From: Firmicutes bacterium UBA4845
GTDB taxonomy: Bacteria; Bacillota; Clostridia; Tissierellales; Sedimentibacteraceae
Length of the DNA: 48,766 nt
Direction of reading: 5' to 3'
Assembly: GCA_002399975.1 (NCBI GenBank)
Contig: DHER01000094.1
Location: forward strand, 1-48,766
Each line of letters begins with the position of its first letter. The first letter of the stretch is position 1. Positions 34,428 to 43,443 of this stretch are shown here, in pieces. The notes below the pieces were generated by a model. The model had not been told where the DNA came from, searched no databases, and saw only the letters and a program-made list of their open reading frames with translations. Both the position numbers and the translations under genes were made by a program.

Positions 34428-36482
34428 TTAATTTTCATTTTTTGACTTGTAATTGGCGACTACCTTTTCTGCCATATTGGAAGGCATTTCGTCGTATCTT
34501 AAAAATTCCATTGTAAAACTTCCTCTTGCTTGAGTCATAGATTTTAAATCAATAGCGTACGTATACATTTCAGCCATAGGCGCTTCTGCCATTACAAGCT
34601 GGCTTCCGTCCGGCTGTTGATCCATTCCAAGAATCTTTCCTCTTCTTTTGTTCATGTCGCCCATAATGTCACCTAAATATTCGTCCGGAATATTTATTTC
34701 AACTTTGGCAATGGGTTCAAGCAATATGGGATTTGCCTCCGTCATCCCTTTTTTGAATGCTAATGAGGCGGCTATTTTAAATGACATCTCATTTGAATCG
34801 ACTTCATGGTAGGAGCCGTCATACAGTGTAGCTTTCACATTAACAACCTTACATCCTGCCAATACACCCTTATTCAGGCACTCCCTCAAGCCTTTTTCCA
34901 CAGCAGGAATATAATTTTTGGGAACCGCTCCGCCAAATACTTCTTCTTTAAACACAAAATCTTCTTCACACGGTTCAAATCTAATATGGACATCACCGTA
35001 TTGCCCGGCACCTCCTGATTGTTTCTTGTGCTTTCCCTGAACATCGGACTTTCCCCTGATTGTCTCTCTGTAAGCAACCTTTGGAGGAGTAAGGTTGACT
35101 TCAACCTTGAAATTATTCTTAAGCTTGCTGGCTATAACCTCAAGTTGAATATTTCCCTGGCCTCCTATAACTTGTTCTTTTGTTTCTGAGTTTCGTTCTA
35201 TTGTAAAGGTAGGATCTTCTTCATTCAGTTTATGAAGACCCATACCGACTTTTTCTTCATTATCTTTTGTTTTGGCGGAAACTGCCATGAAATAGCATGG
35301 TTTCGGAAAATCTATGCCCTCGTAAACTATGGGGTTAGTTTTCAAAGAAATTGTTTCTCCTGTTTTAAAACGCTGTAATTTTGAAGTGGCTCCTATATCA
35401 CCAGCAATAATTTCCGATATTTCTACCTGTTCTTTTCCTCTTAGTACAAATATATTTCCAACTCTTTCGCTCTCCTGGCTTTCGGCATTATAAATGTCCA
35501 TATCTTTTTTCATAGTTCCCGACAACACTTTAAATAATGTAATTTTCCCAACAAAAGGATCCACAATAGTTTTAAACACAATTGCAGATAACGGCTCGGA
35601 AACGCTGATCTTTCTTGTTTCCTCTTTATCGCCGTTAGTTCCTTTAACTTCTGTTTTATCTTGAGCAGTGGGCAGGTACTCAGTTACAACCTTCATAAGC
35701 AATTCCGTTCCTACACCTTTGATAGCCGAACCCAGTACTACAGGAACAAGCTCTCCTTCAAGAACAGCCTTTTTTAATCCTGTCCGGATTTCTTCGTCGG
35801 TAAACTCTTTACCGTCAAAATATTTTTCCAGCATTTCTTCATCTGTTTCAGCAACCGATTCCATTAGCTGATTCTTTAACTTATCAGATTTTTCCTTAGT
35901 GTCAGGCAACATTTCAACCGGTTTGGAACCTATGTAGCATTGCTCTGCCAATATATCCACATATCCGTCATAATTATCTCCTTTGCCGAGAGGAAGGGCA
36001 AACGGAACTACTTTCCTTCCCAGTTTTTCTCTTAACTGCTCCATTAAATTATCAAATTTAACGTTTTCTTTATCCATTTTATTAAGGAATATTATTCTTG
36101 GCAGGTCATTTTGTTCTGCATATTTCCATGCATTTTCCGTTCCAACTTCCACACCTGAACTTGCATCTACTACGATAACCGCTCCGTCGGCAACTCTCAG
36201 GGCTCCAAAAACTTCGCCGACGAAATCAAAATATCCCGGAGTATCAAGAAAATTAATTTTAGTATTATTATACTCTACAGGTATAACTGATGTGCTGATA
36301 GAAACTTGTCGTTCTTTTTCTTCTTTATCGAAATCAGAAATAGTATTTCCGTCTTCAACTTTGCCAATTCTTGTGGTAATACCAGCCTTGTATAAAAATG
36401 CTTCAGTCAATGTTGTTTTGCCACAGCTGCTGTGGCCAATCAAGGCAACGTTTCTAATTTTGTCAGTACCATACGTTTTCAT
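34428..36482 (-). CDS. Elongation factor G paralogue (FusA2-like)
   Basis: The protein has 684 residues with all five EF-G domains. G1 is GHSSCGKTT (16-24), where EF-G has GHIDAGKTT. G3 is DTPGYFDF (80-87), where EF-G has DTPGHVDF, so the catalytic His is Tyr here. G4 is NKMD (134-137). Domain IV keeps GGAGQYG. These changes place it in the EF-G-like group that accompanies a normal fusA in many clostridia. Its role is unclear; a slower GTPase and function in recycling or stress are possible. AGGAGG precedes the start. It is not in the str operon context. Confidence 0.88.
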   Translation of the reverse strand: MKTYGTDKIRNVALIGHSSCGKTTLTEAFLYKAGITTRIGKVEDGNTISDFDKEEKERQVSISTSVIPVEYNNTKINFLDTPGYFDFVGEVFGALRVADGAVIVVDASSGVEVGTENAWKYAEQNDLPRIIFLNKMDKENVKFDNLMEQLREKLGRKVVPFALPLGKGDNYDGYVDILAEQCYIGSKPVEMLPDTKEKSDKLKNQLMESVAETDEEMLEKYFDGKEFTDEEIRTGLKKAVLEGELVPVVLGSAIKGVGTELLMKVVTEYLPTAQDKTEVKGTNGDKEETRKISVSEPLSAIVFKTIVDPFVGKITLFKVLSGTMKKDMDIYNAESQESERVGNIFVLRGKEQVEISEIIAGDIGATSKLQRFKTGETISLKTNPIVYEGIDFPKPCYFMAVSAKTKDNEEKVGMGLHKLNEEDPTFTIERNSETKEQVIGGQGNIQLEVIASKLKNNFKVEVNLTPPKVAYRETIRGKSDVQGKHKKQSGGAGQYGDVHIRFEPCEEDFVFKEEVFGGAVPKNYIPAVEKGLRECLNKGVLAGCKVVNVKATLYDGSYHEVDSNEMSFKIAASLAFKKGMTEANPILLEPIAKVEINIPDEYLGDIMGDMNKRRGKILGMDQQPDGSQLVMAEAPMAEMYTYAIDLKSMTQARGSFTMEFLRYDEMPSNMAEKVVANYKSKNEN

Positions 36483-36586
36483 TTACTTTATTCCTCCTAT
36501 AGATTCTGCTTTGTCTTTTATATTTTACATTAAAACATGCAATTAATCAATAGAATTTTATATAGGTTGAAAGTAGAGTAATGCTG

Positions 36587-36627
36587 AAAAAATAATAAGG
36601 CTGCAGCATGATTAATGCAACAACCTT
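36587..36627 (-). terminator. Rho-independent terminator of the TolC-like gene
   Basis: On the minus strand AAGGTTGTTGCAT and ATGCTGCAGCCTT pair at 12 of 13 positions (counting G-T), followed by ATTATTTTTT. It lies 10 bases past the stop. Confidence 0.88.
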
Positions 36628-36636
36628 AATTCGTCA

Positions 36637-37893
36637 TTATTCCGCCTCAGCTATATCATCTGCAGGTGCAACAGTAGCAGTACCTATAATATTTGAACCG
36701 TCAAATGCCAGCTTGCTTATATTATATGCCGCCAGCAGCTGATACCTTCCTATTTCAGCATTTGCCAAATCAGTATCGGCATTTAAAACATCAAGTGATG
36801 TTACCATTCCGTTTTCATAAAGAAGCTGATTAACTCTTGATGCCTCTTTTGACAATTCTACAGTTTTATCCATATTGACAAGAGCCCGTTCGGCTTTAAC
36901 AAGGTTCATGTATGCTTTCCTTACATCCAACTCCACATCTTTATATGCCTGAGGTACATCTAATTCCGCAGATTCAAGTTTTTGGGCCGCTGATTTGTGC
37001 TGCCACAGATTAGCCGTATAGTATGCCTGATAAACATGAGTTTCTATTTTTTGAAGCTCCAGGTTGTTCTGAGCAGTAAGTATTTCCGGCCTGTCGGCCT
37101 TTGCTTTTTCAATTGCTTCATTCAAATCAATTTTCACTGTTGGTATATAAGTAAGTTCCTTATCTGTCAAAACCGTTTCCGAATCCAAAGGTAAATTCAA
37201 CCTGTTAAACAAGTCAAGCCTTGAGATATTCAGGTCATCCTTTGCAGAATCCAAATCAGTTTTAGATTTCTGAACAGCCAACTGAGCATTTAATACTTCA
37301 GCCTTTGTAGCTGTTCCGCTGTCAAATTTTAAATTTTCAACTCGCAGCTGTTCATTTGCCTTATTAAGATTTGCCTGATTGATTTCAACAGTCTTTTCAG
37401 CAACCAGTACATTGTAGTACAATGCTTTCGTTTCTATTTCGATGCCTTTGGCTAACTGATCTTTGCCTTTTTCAAGCTGTGATATTTGAGCATCAGCATA
37501 TTTTGTATAATAATCGTTTTTAGCCAACAATTTATCAACATAATTATCAGTTATGTCGACACCCATTGCTGAAACTTCTCGAAGTGGCAATGCCATCAGG
37601 GTTTCAGCCTGTTCTCTAGCATTTTTACCTTGCCTTCTTGCATCTTTAGCTTTATTGATGCCATCTTCTAATTCTAATATTTTCCTGTCGCTTTCAGTTG
37701 CCAGTTTTACAGCATTTTCAATTGACAGTTTGTCTACTTTATTGGCAACTGAATTTTCTTCAGGCAATTCTTCGGTTGATTCTGCATCAGTTGATTCTTC
37801 ATCTTCCGGCGATGAATCCTCTGCAAAAGCAACATTGTTCAATGTACCGAACATAAGCAGTACAGTAAGTAACAATAATATTTTCCTTTTCAT
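36637..37893 (-). CDS. TolC-like (outer membrane efflux protein family) secreted protein
   Basis: The protein has 418 residues. A signal peptide (1-24, ending AFA) is followed by an acidic linker (25-50) and then long helices in two repeats typical of TolC/OEP (for example ALYYNVLVAEKTVEINQANL and AYMNLVKAERALVNMDKTVE). In diderm bacteria TolC forms the outer-membrane duct. The beta-strand parts that insert into a membrane are short or absent here, and the organism looks monoderm. It may be a periplasm-like or wall adaptor; its partner is not in the window. The start at 37893 follows GGAGG by five bases. Confidence 0.85.
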   Translation of the reverse strand: MKRKILLLLTVLLMFGTLNNVAFAEDSSPEDEESTDAESTEELPEENSVANKVDKLSIENAVKLATESDRKILELEDGINKAKDARRQGKNAREQAETLMALPLREVSAMGVDITDNYVDKLLAKNDYYTKYADAQISQLEKGKDQLAKGIEIETKALYYNVLVAEKTVEINQANLNKANEQLRVENLKFDSGTATKAEVLNAQLAVQKSKTDLDSAKDDLNISRLDLFNRLNLPLDSETVLTDKELTYIPTVKIDLNEAIEKAKADRPEILTAQNNLELQKIETHVYQAYYTANLWQHKSAAQKLESAELDVPQAYKDVELDVRKAYMNLVKAERALVNMDKTVELSKEASRVNQLLYENGMVTSLDVLNADTDLANAEIGRYQLLAAYNISKLAFDGSNIIGTATVAPADDIAEAE

Positions 37894-38131
37894 ATTTTCC
37901 TCCATAATATTTAGGATTTGGTACATTAAGGTATTGAATACAAGCTAAAAAGCCAATACATTCCCCTTTTTATTTTACACTAACACTATAAAATAGCAAG
38001 TCAAATATACTGGTTTATCTTGATTCTTCTTCCAAACCTATAATGTCTAAATCATGCTTGCAGCGGTAAAACAAACTGTTTCCAGCTAGCTGAAGATCGT
38101 TATTTTACCACCTTATTAGCCACCAGCTGCA

Positions 38132-39577
38132 TCAATATGCCCTTGCTACATACACCATATGTTTTGCTTCTTTGCCGCAAATGTGGCATTTATGACCAAG
38201 GTCTTCCTGTTCAAACGGTATGCACCTGATTGTTGCTCTGGTTTCTTCCTTCAATTTATCTTCGCATGCTTTATCGCCACACCACATCATCTTTGCAAAT
38301 CCCGGACGGTTCGGCAAATCTTTTTTATATTGTTCATAGTCTTCTACTTCATATGTGTTAGCTTCCCTGTGAGCTTTTGCTTTTTCAAACAATTCATTCT
38401 GCATTGCTTCAAGCATACCTGAAATAGTGTTCTCAATATTGTCCAAAGGAATAGTTTCTTTCCCCGGCTTATCTCTTCTTACTACAACCGCTTGATTATT
38501 TTCTATATCTCTCGGTCCTATTTCTATGCGTATAGGATATCCTTTCATTTCATACTGATTAAATTTCCACCCAGGTGAATTTTCTGTACTGCTGTCAAGT
38601 TCCGCTATGATTCCCTTGCCCTTGAGTTTTCTAAGTAATTCATTTGCTTTATCCAAAACTCCTTCTTTGTTCTGAGCTATGGGAATTATAACTACCTGCA
38701 CAGGTGCCATTTTTGGAGGAAGCACAAGGCCTCTGTTATCAGAATGAACCATGATCAGACCTCCTATAAGCCTTGTTGAAATACCCCAGGATGTATGGTA
38801 TGGATATTGTTCCTGACCATTCCTGTCTTGGAATTTTATATCAAACGCCTTTGTAAAGTGCTGCCCCAGGTTATGAGATGTTCCTGCCTGCAATGCCTGC
38901 CCGTCGTGCATCAATGCTTCCATGGTGTATGTTGCTTTAGCTCCGGCGAACTTTTCCTTTTCACTTTTTTGACCTCTAACAACCGGAATAGCCATAAGTT
39001 CTTCAGCTACTTGTCTGTATATTTCAAGCATCTGTAATGTTTCTGCCTGAGCTTCTTCTTCCGTTTCATGCAGAGTATGGCCTTCCTGCCATAAAAATTC
39101 AGAAGTCCTTAAAAAAGGCCTTGTTGTTTTTTCCCATCTTACCACATTGCACCATTGGTTATATAAATAAGGCAGATCTCTGTATGAATTCAGCCATTTA
39201 CTGTACATATGGCAGATTATAGTTTCCGAAGTGGGTCTCACAACAAGCCTTTCTGTCAGTTCCTGGTTACCTCCCTTGGTAACCCAAGCCACCTCAGGCG
39301 CAAAACCTTCAACATGCTCCTTTTCTTTATTTAATAAGTTTTCAGGAATTAATAAGGGGAAATACATATTTTTATGACCTGTCGCCTTGAACCTTTCGTC
39401 TGCAAATTGCTGTATTTTTTCCCATAACGCATAACCATAAGGCCTGATAACCATAAAACCTTTTACAGGTGAATAATCAGCCAATTCGGTCTTTATTACC
39501 ACATCGGTATACCATCTGCTGAAGTCCTCCTCCATGGGCGTAATTTCTTTTACAAAATTCTTTTCTTTTTTAGACAT
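38132..39577 (-). CDS. proS: Prolyl-tRNA synthetase, type 3 (archaeal/eukaryal-like)
   Basis: The 481-residue class II enzyme has motif 1 around VKGFMVIRPYGYALWE, motif 2 in WEKTTRPFLRTSEFLWQEGHT and motif 3 within GLVLPPKMAPVQVV. An anticodon domain and a C-terminal domain with CxxC pairs (MWCGDKACE, CHICG) follow, ending in a terminal Tyr. It lacks the editing insertion of the long bacterial ProRS. The start at 39577 follows AAAGGAG by five bases. Expression is controlled by the T-box at 39661-39870. Confidence 0.96.
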   Translation of the reverse strand: MSKKEKNFVKEITPMEEDFSRWYTDVVIKTELADYSPVKGFMVIRPYGYALWEKIQQFADERFKATGHKNMYFPLLIPENLLNKEKEHVEGFAPEVAWVTKGGNQELTERLVVRPTSETIICHMYSKWLNSYRDLPYLYNQWCNVVRWEKTTRPFLRTSEFLWQEGHTLHETEEEAQAETLQMLEIYRQVAEELMAIPVVRGQKSEKEKFAGAKATYTMEALMHDGQALQAGTSHNLGQHFTKAFDIKFQDRNGQEQYPYHTSWGISTRLIGGLIMVHSDNRGLVLPPKMAPVQVVIIPIAQNKEGVLDKANELLRKLKGKGIIAELDSSTENSPGWKFNQYEMKGYPIRIEIGPRDIENNQAVVVRRDKPGKETIPLDNIENTISGMLEAMQNELFEKAKAHREANTYEVEDYEQYKKDLPNRPGFAKMMWCGDKACEDKLKEETRATIRCIPFEQEDLGHKCHICGKEAKHMVYVARAY

Positions 39578-39660
39578 AATTTCTCCTTTCAATTCAAGTC
39601 CCAAGTATATGTGAATACGGCAGATCTAGTATCAGCCGCCTGTCTCAAAATATAAATAAA

Positions 39661-39870
39661 AATAAATAAACCGCCTCTTGTGCAAGAGACGGTTTTCCGC
39701 GGTACCACTCTAATTGCTGTTATACAACAGCATCTCATCTACATAAGGGATTCTTCCCTTCGGATTATATTCCGAATACTCTGAGGCGGGTTCTTCATAC
39801 AGTGGGCCGAAGGACTTCCACCGATAACCTTCTCTCTTTGGACCGTACATGAATAATGCTCCTCTTCATT
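39661..39870 (-). ncRNA. T-box leader of proS
   Basis: The T-box AGAGTGGTACCGCGG is at 39711-39697 (minus strand). A terminator of 12-bp stem (AACCGTCTCTTG paired with CAAGAGGCGGTT, loop opened) and a T-rich tail follows at 39694-39661. Stem I carries AAAGAGAGAAGG and GGTGG elements. The specifier-loop strand reads AAGAACCCG, where CCC (Pro, 39790-39788) is the likely codon. AGTA is not evident in the 5' strand, so the register is less certain than in the aspS leader. Confidence 0.9.
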
Positions 39871-39895
39871 GCATTTATTTATTTATTTGCCATTT

Positions 39896-39924
39896 ATCTT
39901 ATATAAAATTTCTATTTTTGTCAA
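39896..39924 (-). promoter_or_regulatory. proS promoter
   Basis: On the minus strand TTGACA, 17 bases and TAAGAT precede the T-box leader. TATAAG two bases earlier is an alternative -10. Confidence 0.7.
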
Positions 39925-40287
39925 TAAGTTTTTACTTCAAGTTCTCTTATTAATTTATATTTTTAAAAAATCTCATTAATCATAAATAACAGTTATGAAA
40001 CACACATTTCAGATATGAAGTATCCTGTAAGATTGAAATATACCAAAGAAATTAAAAATAATTATAAACATTACAAATATGTAATCCCACTTAGAAATTT
40101 ATTTTGAAATTTTATTAAATAAATTAAATCTGTCCTATTTTTAATAATTTGTAGTTTTTTGAAGTGCATTTTATATCCAAATTATTTAAAAATATTGAAT
40201 ATAATTAAAATTAAATTCATGTATTCATCCTTTTAAAAGTTAAAATAGCGCAAATAAATTTTTTGATAATTCTAATCTCTCAGTTAC
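39925..40287. other. AT-rich intergenic stretch, no gene seen
   Basis: About 360 bases between the proS promoter and the stop of the YfcC-family gene. No open frame with a ribosome site, no RNA motif and no strong terminator for the upstream operon was found. Confidence 0.5.
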
Positions 40288-41733
40288 TTATAACTGAATA
40301 ATTGTTGCAATTATTATAAAAATAATACTCAGGCCCCATTCGATTAAAGCCAGCTTGATTGCAAATTTAAACCATTGTACATAGCTGACATTAGCAACAC
40401 CAATACAAGCATTGGTTGTGGAACTCGTAGGTATAATACAATCCGAAAAACCTGCCGCACACTGAAAAGCAATAACAGAAGTTTGCAAAGTAACACCTGT
40501 CATCTGGGCCAGAGGACCCATAATTGGCATAACAAGTGCTGCCAAGCCGCTGCCGGAAGGTACAAAAAAGTTTATGATAATATTTATAAAAAACATTCCT
40601 ACAGCAATAAGGGATGACGGAAGCACCTGCAAAACGCCGGCAAATGCATTTAAAATCGTATGAAATATCATCCCTTCCTCCATTACCAAAAGTATGCCGC
40701 GGCCCATGCCAATTGCAATACATGCAAATATCATAGAACGAGCACCTTCAATCCAAGCTTTGCATATTTGATTTCCACTAAGTCCTCCTACAATACCTGA
40801 AATTATACCCATTGCCAAAAAAATAGGCGACATCTGTCCGGCAAACCATCCTAATTTTAATGCACCATATATAATAGTGAAAAAACATATCAACATGGTA
40901 ATTAACACAAAAATGTTACGTACGCTAAATTTTGTCGAGGAAGTATATGTCAAATCTTCATTGTCATTTAAATCGGACATTGTTTTTTCAAGTTCATAGC
41001 AATAGCTTTTCGTCGGATCTTTTTTCACTCGTTCAGCATACCAACTTGTATAAGCCACAGCTGCAATTAAAATTACAACATGCATTATAATACGATACCA
41101 GGCGCCTGAAAATATAGGCAGACCGACGATTCCCTGTGCAACTGCTGTAGCGTATGGATTGAATGTCCCTACAGAACTTCCCACAAACGCACCGCACATT
41201 ACCATGGAAATGCCTGTGATGCTGTCGTACCCAACTCTGCGGGCTAAAGCAGTACAAAGTGGAACAAATATTACACATTCCGCATCAAATCCAATCAGTC
41301 CTCCAAGAAGCGAAAACAAAAACATGATAATAAAAATTATCCAAAACTCCTTTCCTTGCAAAGCCTTTGCCAACTTATTAATGAGAATATCCAGCGTCTT
41401 AGTTTCATTAATAACCGCAAAGGAACCTCCGGCAATCATTACAAAAAAAATCAGAGATGCCATACTTACAAGGCCATTCGGAATCGCATCAAAAAATTGA
41501 TATAAAGATACCGGATTTTGTTCTACAGAATGAAATGTTTCCGGAACCAATATTTCACGCCCTGCTTCATTTTCTACTGTATCAAACTGACCTGCCGGTA
41601 TAATATATGTCAACACCGAACAAATAATTAGAATGATAAAGATTAACAAAAATGTATGAGGAGGTTCTATAGAAAGTAGTTTAAACATGTTTTTCTTCTT
41701 TGGTGTTTTTTTATCTTCGTTATCTTCGTTCAT
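40288..41733 (-). CDS. YfcC family transporter
   Basis: The 481-residue membrane protein has about 12 segments and belongs to the YfcC/ArgF-type group of the C4-dicarboxylate carrier fold. The N-terminus PPHTFLLIFIILIICSVLTYIIPAGQF, the hairpin FDAECVIFVPLCTALARRVGYD and the C-terminal FVPSGSGLAALVMPIMGPLA are typical. Relatives are annotated for peptides, arginine/ornithine or short fatty acids; the substrate is unproven. It follows iadA by 85 bases on the same strand, so uptake of isoaspartyl dipeptides or export of a product is a fair guess. AAAGGAA lies upstream of the start. Confidence 0.88.
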   Translation of the reverse strand: MNEDNEDKKTPKKKNMFKLLSIEPPHTFLLIFIILIICSVLTYIIPAGQFDTVENEAGREILVPETFHSVEQNPVSLYQFFDAIPNGLVSMASLIFFVMIAGGSFAVINETKTLDILINKLAKALQGKEFWIIFIIMFLFSLLGGLIGFDAECVIFVPLCTALARRVGYDSITGISMVMCGAFVGSSVGTFNPYATAVAQGIVGLPIFSGAWYRIIMHVVILIAAVAYTSWYAERVKKDPTKSYCYELEKTMSDLNDNEDLTYTSSTKFSVRNIFVLITMLICFFTIIYGALKLGWFAGQMSPIFLAMGIISGIVGGLSGNQICKAWIEGARSMIFACIAIGMGRGILLVMEEGMIFHTILNAFAGVLQVLPSSLIAVGMFFINIIINFFVPSGSGLAALVMPIMGPLAQMTGVTLQTSVIAFQCAAGFSDCIIPTSSTTNACIGVANVSYVQWFKFAIKLALIEWGLSIIFIIIATIIQL

Positions 41734-41818
41734 ATTTATTTCTATTCCTTTCGTTAAACCTCAAGATGAAAAAAGTTATTGAACAGAGAATTTCAACTTA
41801 TTGTCTAAGTACATTTTA

Positions 41819-42988
41819 TTATTCAAAAGTTCCTTTTTTTATTACTTTTCTATCGTCCATGAACTTCTTCCCTTTAGCAAATACATATTCTATTTCAAGC
41901 TGTTTATTAAGTAATACAATATCAGCATCTGAGCCTATTCCTATACTACCCTTTAACGGATACAGGTTAAGAGTCTTTGCAACATTTTCCGTAATAACTT
42001 TTACAGCAGTAGAAATATCTAAGCCTTCGCACAATACTGCATCTTTAAATTCTTCATGCAAAGAATCAAGAGTTGTAACCACCAGCCTTTCAACCTTACC
42101 ACTTTTATTATAAACAGCCATGCTTCCATTTCCATCGGAACTCATAGTTATATGATCTGCAGGTACGTTGTTTTCAATACACATTTTTATTGCCTTGCTT
42201 GGTTTTATAGCTTCGTCAAATCCATCATCCGGCCTTATCCCTGATGTTATATCAATGTATGCTCCCATCTTGGCCAATTTCATAGCCTGCTCCAATAAGT
42301 CGGGGGTTCTGTTTACATGAGTAGGCACAAAATTTCGTGCGGGAATTTCGCTCTCTTTTATTATATCAAAAATCATATTTAATCCATCATTCCCTACACC
42401 CATGTGAAATTGAGCTATACCGCACTTCCCGCTTAACATGCCGCCAACTCTTGCTTGAGTAACAATTCTTTTTATTTCATCCTTTGTAGGCTGAGAAGAT
42501 CTGTGATCTGATAGTGCTATTTCTCCAACCCCAATAATTTTATCAATTAGTATTACATCTCTTCTAACGTCGCCGGTAATGTTATTTACAGGCACTTCAT
42601 ATGAACCGGTAAGCATATAAGCTGTAATTCCTTCTGTCTCTAAAGCTCTTGTTTTAGCCAAAAGTGATTCAAGATGCCTTGTAGTTCCATCCGTACCTAA
42701 AACTCCAACTAAAGTAGTTACACCTGCCTCTATAACTTCAGATAAGAATATTTCAGGTGTCCTGCTGTAAAATCCGGCTTCTCCTCCACCACCTATAATG
42801 TGTACGTGCTGATCAATGTATCCGGGAACCATAATCTTATTATCAGCGTTTACAACATCCACATTTATATCAAAATTATTTTCATTAATATCTCTTTCAA
42901 TTTTCACTATTTTACCTTCTGAAATAAGCACATCATTTATGCCTAAATCTTCAGGTGAATATATTCTTGCTTTTTTTATTAATAACAT
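41819..42988 (-). CDS. iadA: Isoaspartyl dipeptidase
   Basis: The 389-residue amidohydrolase cleaves beta-aspartyl dipeptides left from damaged proteins. Metal ligands seen are His61 and His63 (DQHVH), His195 (FHMG), His224 (THVNR) and Asp285 (SSDGNGS). At the place of the carboxylated Lys162 of the E. coli enzyme this protein has Glu155 (GVGEIALSDHRSS). Glu can bridge two metals in other amidohydrolases, so activity is likely. GGAGG precedes the start. It heads a two-gene unit with the YfcC transporter. Confidence 0.93.
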   Translation of the reverse strand: MLLIKKARIYSPEDLGINDVLISEGKIVKIERDINENNFDINVDVVNADNKIMVPGYIDQHVHIIGGGGEAGFYSRTPEIFLSEVIEAGVTTLVGVLGTDGTTRHLESLLAKTRALETEGITAYMLTGSYEVPVNNITGDVRRDVILIDKIIGVGEIALSDHRSSQPTKDEIKRIVTQARVGGMLSGKCGIAQFHMGVGNDGLNMIFDIIKESEIPARNFVPTHVNRTPDLLEQAMKLAKMGAYIDITSGIRPDDGFDEAIKPSKAIKMCIENNVPADHITMSSDGNGSMAVYNKSGKVERLVVTTLDSLHEEFKDAVLCEGLDISTAVKVITENVAKTLNLYPLKGSIGIGSDADIVLLNKQLEIEYVFAKGKKFMDDRKVIKKGTFE

Positions 42989-43017
42989 TTATTCCTCCCA
43001 ATATAATATCTTTCGTT

Positions 43018-43041
43018 CCTGATTTAATGTATAAAATCAGG
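43018..43041. repeat. Inverted repeat in the iadA leader
   Basis: CCTGATTT and AAATCAGG form 8-bp perfect arms around 8 bases, about 30 bases before the iadA start. It could be an operator or an mRNA hairpin. Confidence 0.5.
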
Positions 43042-43177
43042 TAAAATTTTGCTTCTCTATCTATAATATAACACATTTTTAACTAATTGATATTTTATGT
43101 AGTTATTTTTTTATTATTATATCTGTATTTTTTTATGTCAAATTTGTAAATATTTTACTTTTAGAGAGACATATATC

Positions 43178-43222
43178 CAAAAAAAACGAGGGATGGTTGT
43201 TTATAAACAAATACCATCCCTG
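43178..43222 (-). terminator. Rho-independent terminator of the agr operon
   Basis: On the minus strand a long stem pairs GGGATGGTA with the CCATCCC arm around the inner palindrome TTGTTTATAAACAA. It is followed by CGTTTTTTTT. It lies about 85 bases past agrD and isolates agr from iadA. Confidence 0.9.
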
Positions 43223-43305
43223 ATAGTCCCCTATGTAATATATTCCACTAAATTCCTCTTTTAATTAATGCTTCATAACATCGACCACTTTGTAATTACT
43301 GCTGA

Positions 43306-43443
43306 CTATCTCTCTTTACTGATTATTTTGGGTTCTTTTGGCTGATATGCTCCCCAAAAAGATGTTGTGCCTCCAGCAGAATATGCTGTTTTTTTGATTT
43401 GATCAGCTGCAAATCTGAGCATCATTTTTTTTATGTTTTTCAT
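43306..43443 (-). CDS. agrD: AgrD-like cyclic lactone autoinducer precursor
   Basis: The 45-residue peptide was found by hand reading. AGGAGGTG lies six bases before the ATG at 43443. The amphipathic N-terminal part (MKNIKKMMLRFAADQIKK) matches AgrD leaders that bind AgrB. The core GTTSFWGA is followed by the charged tail YQPKEPKIISKER, which fits the YQPK-x-P recognition tail of clostridial AgrD. There is no cysteine. The ring nucleophile is therefore probably Ser28, giving a lactone rather than thiolactone ring of about five residues (SFWGA). The gene overlaps the agrB 3' end by 41 bases in another frame. Confidence 0.85.
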   Translation of the reverse strand: MKNIKKMMLRFAADQIKKTAYSAGGTTSFWGAYQPKEPKIISKER

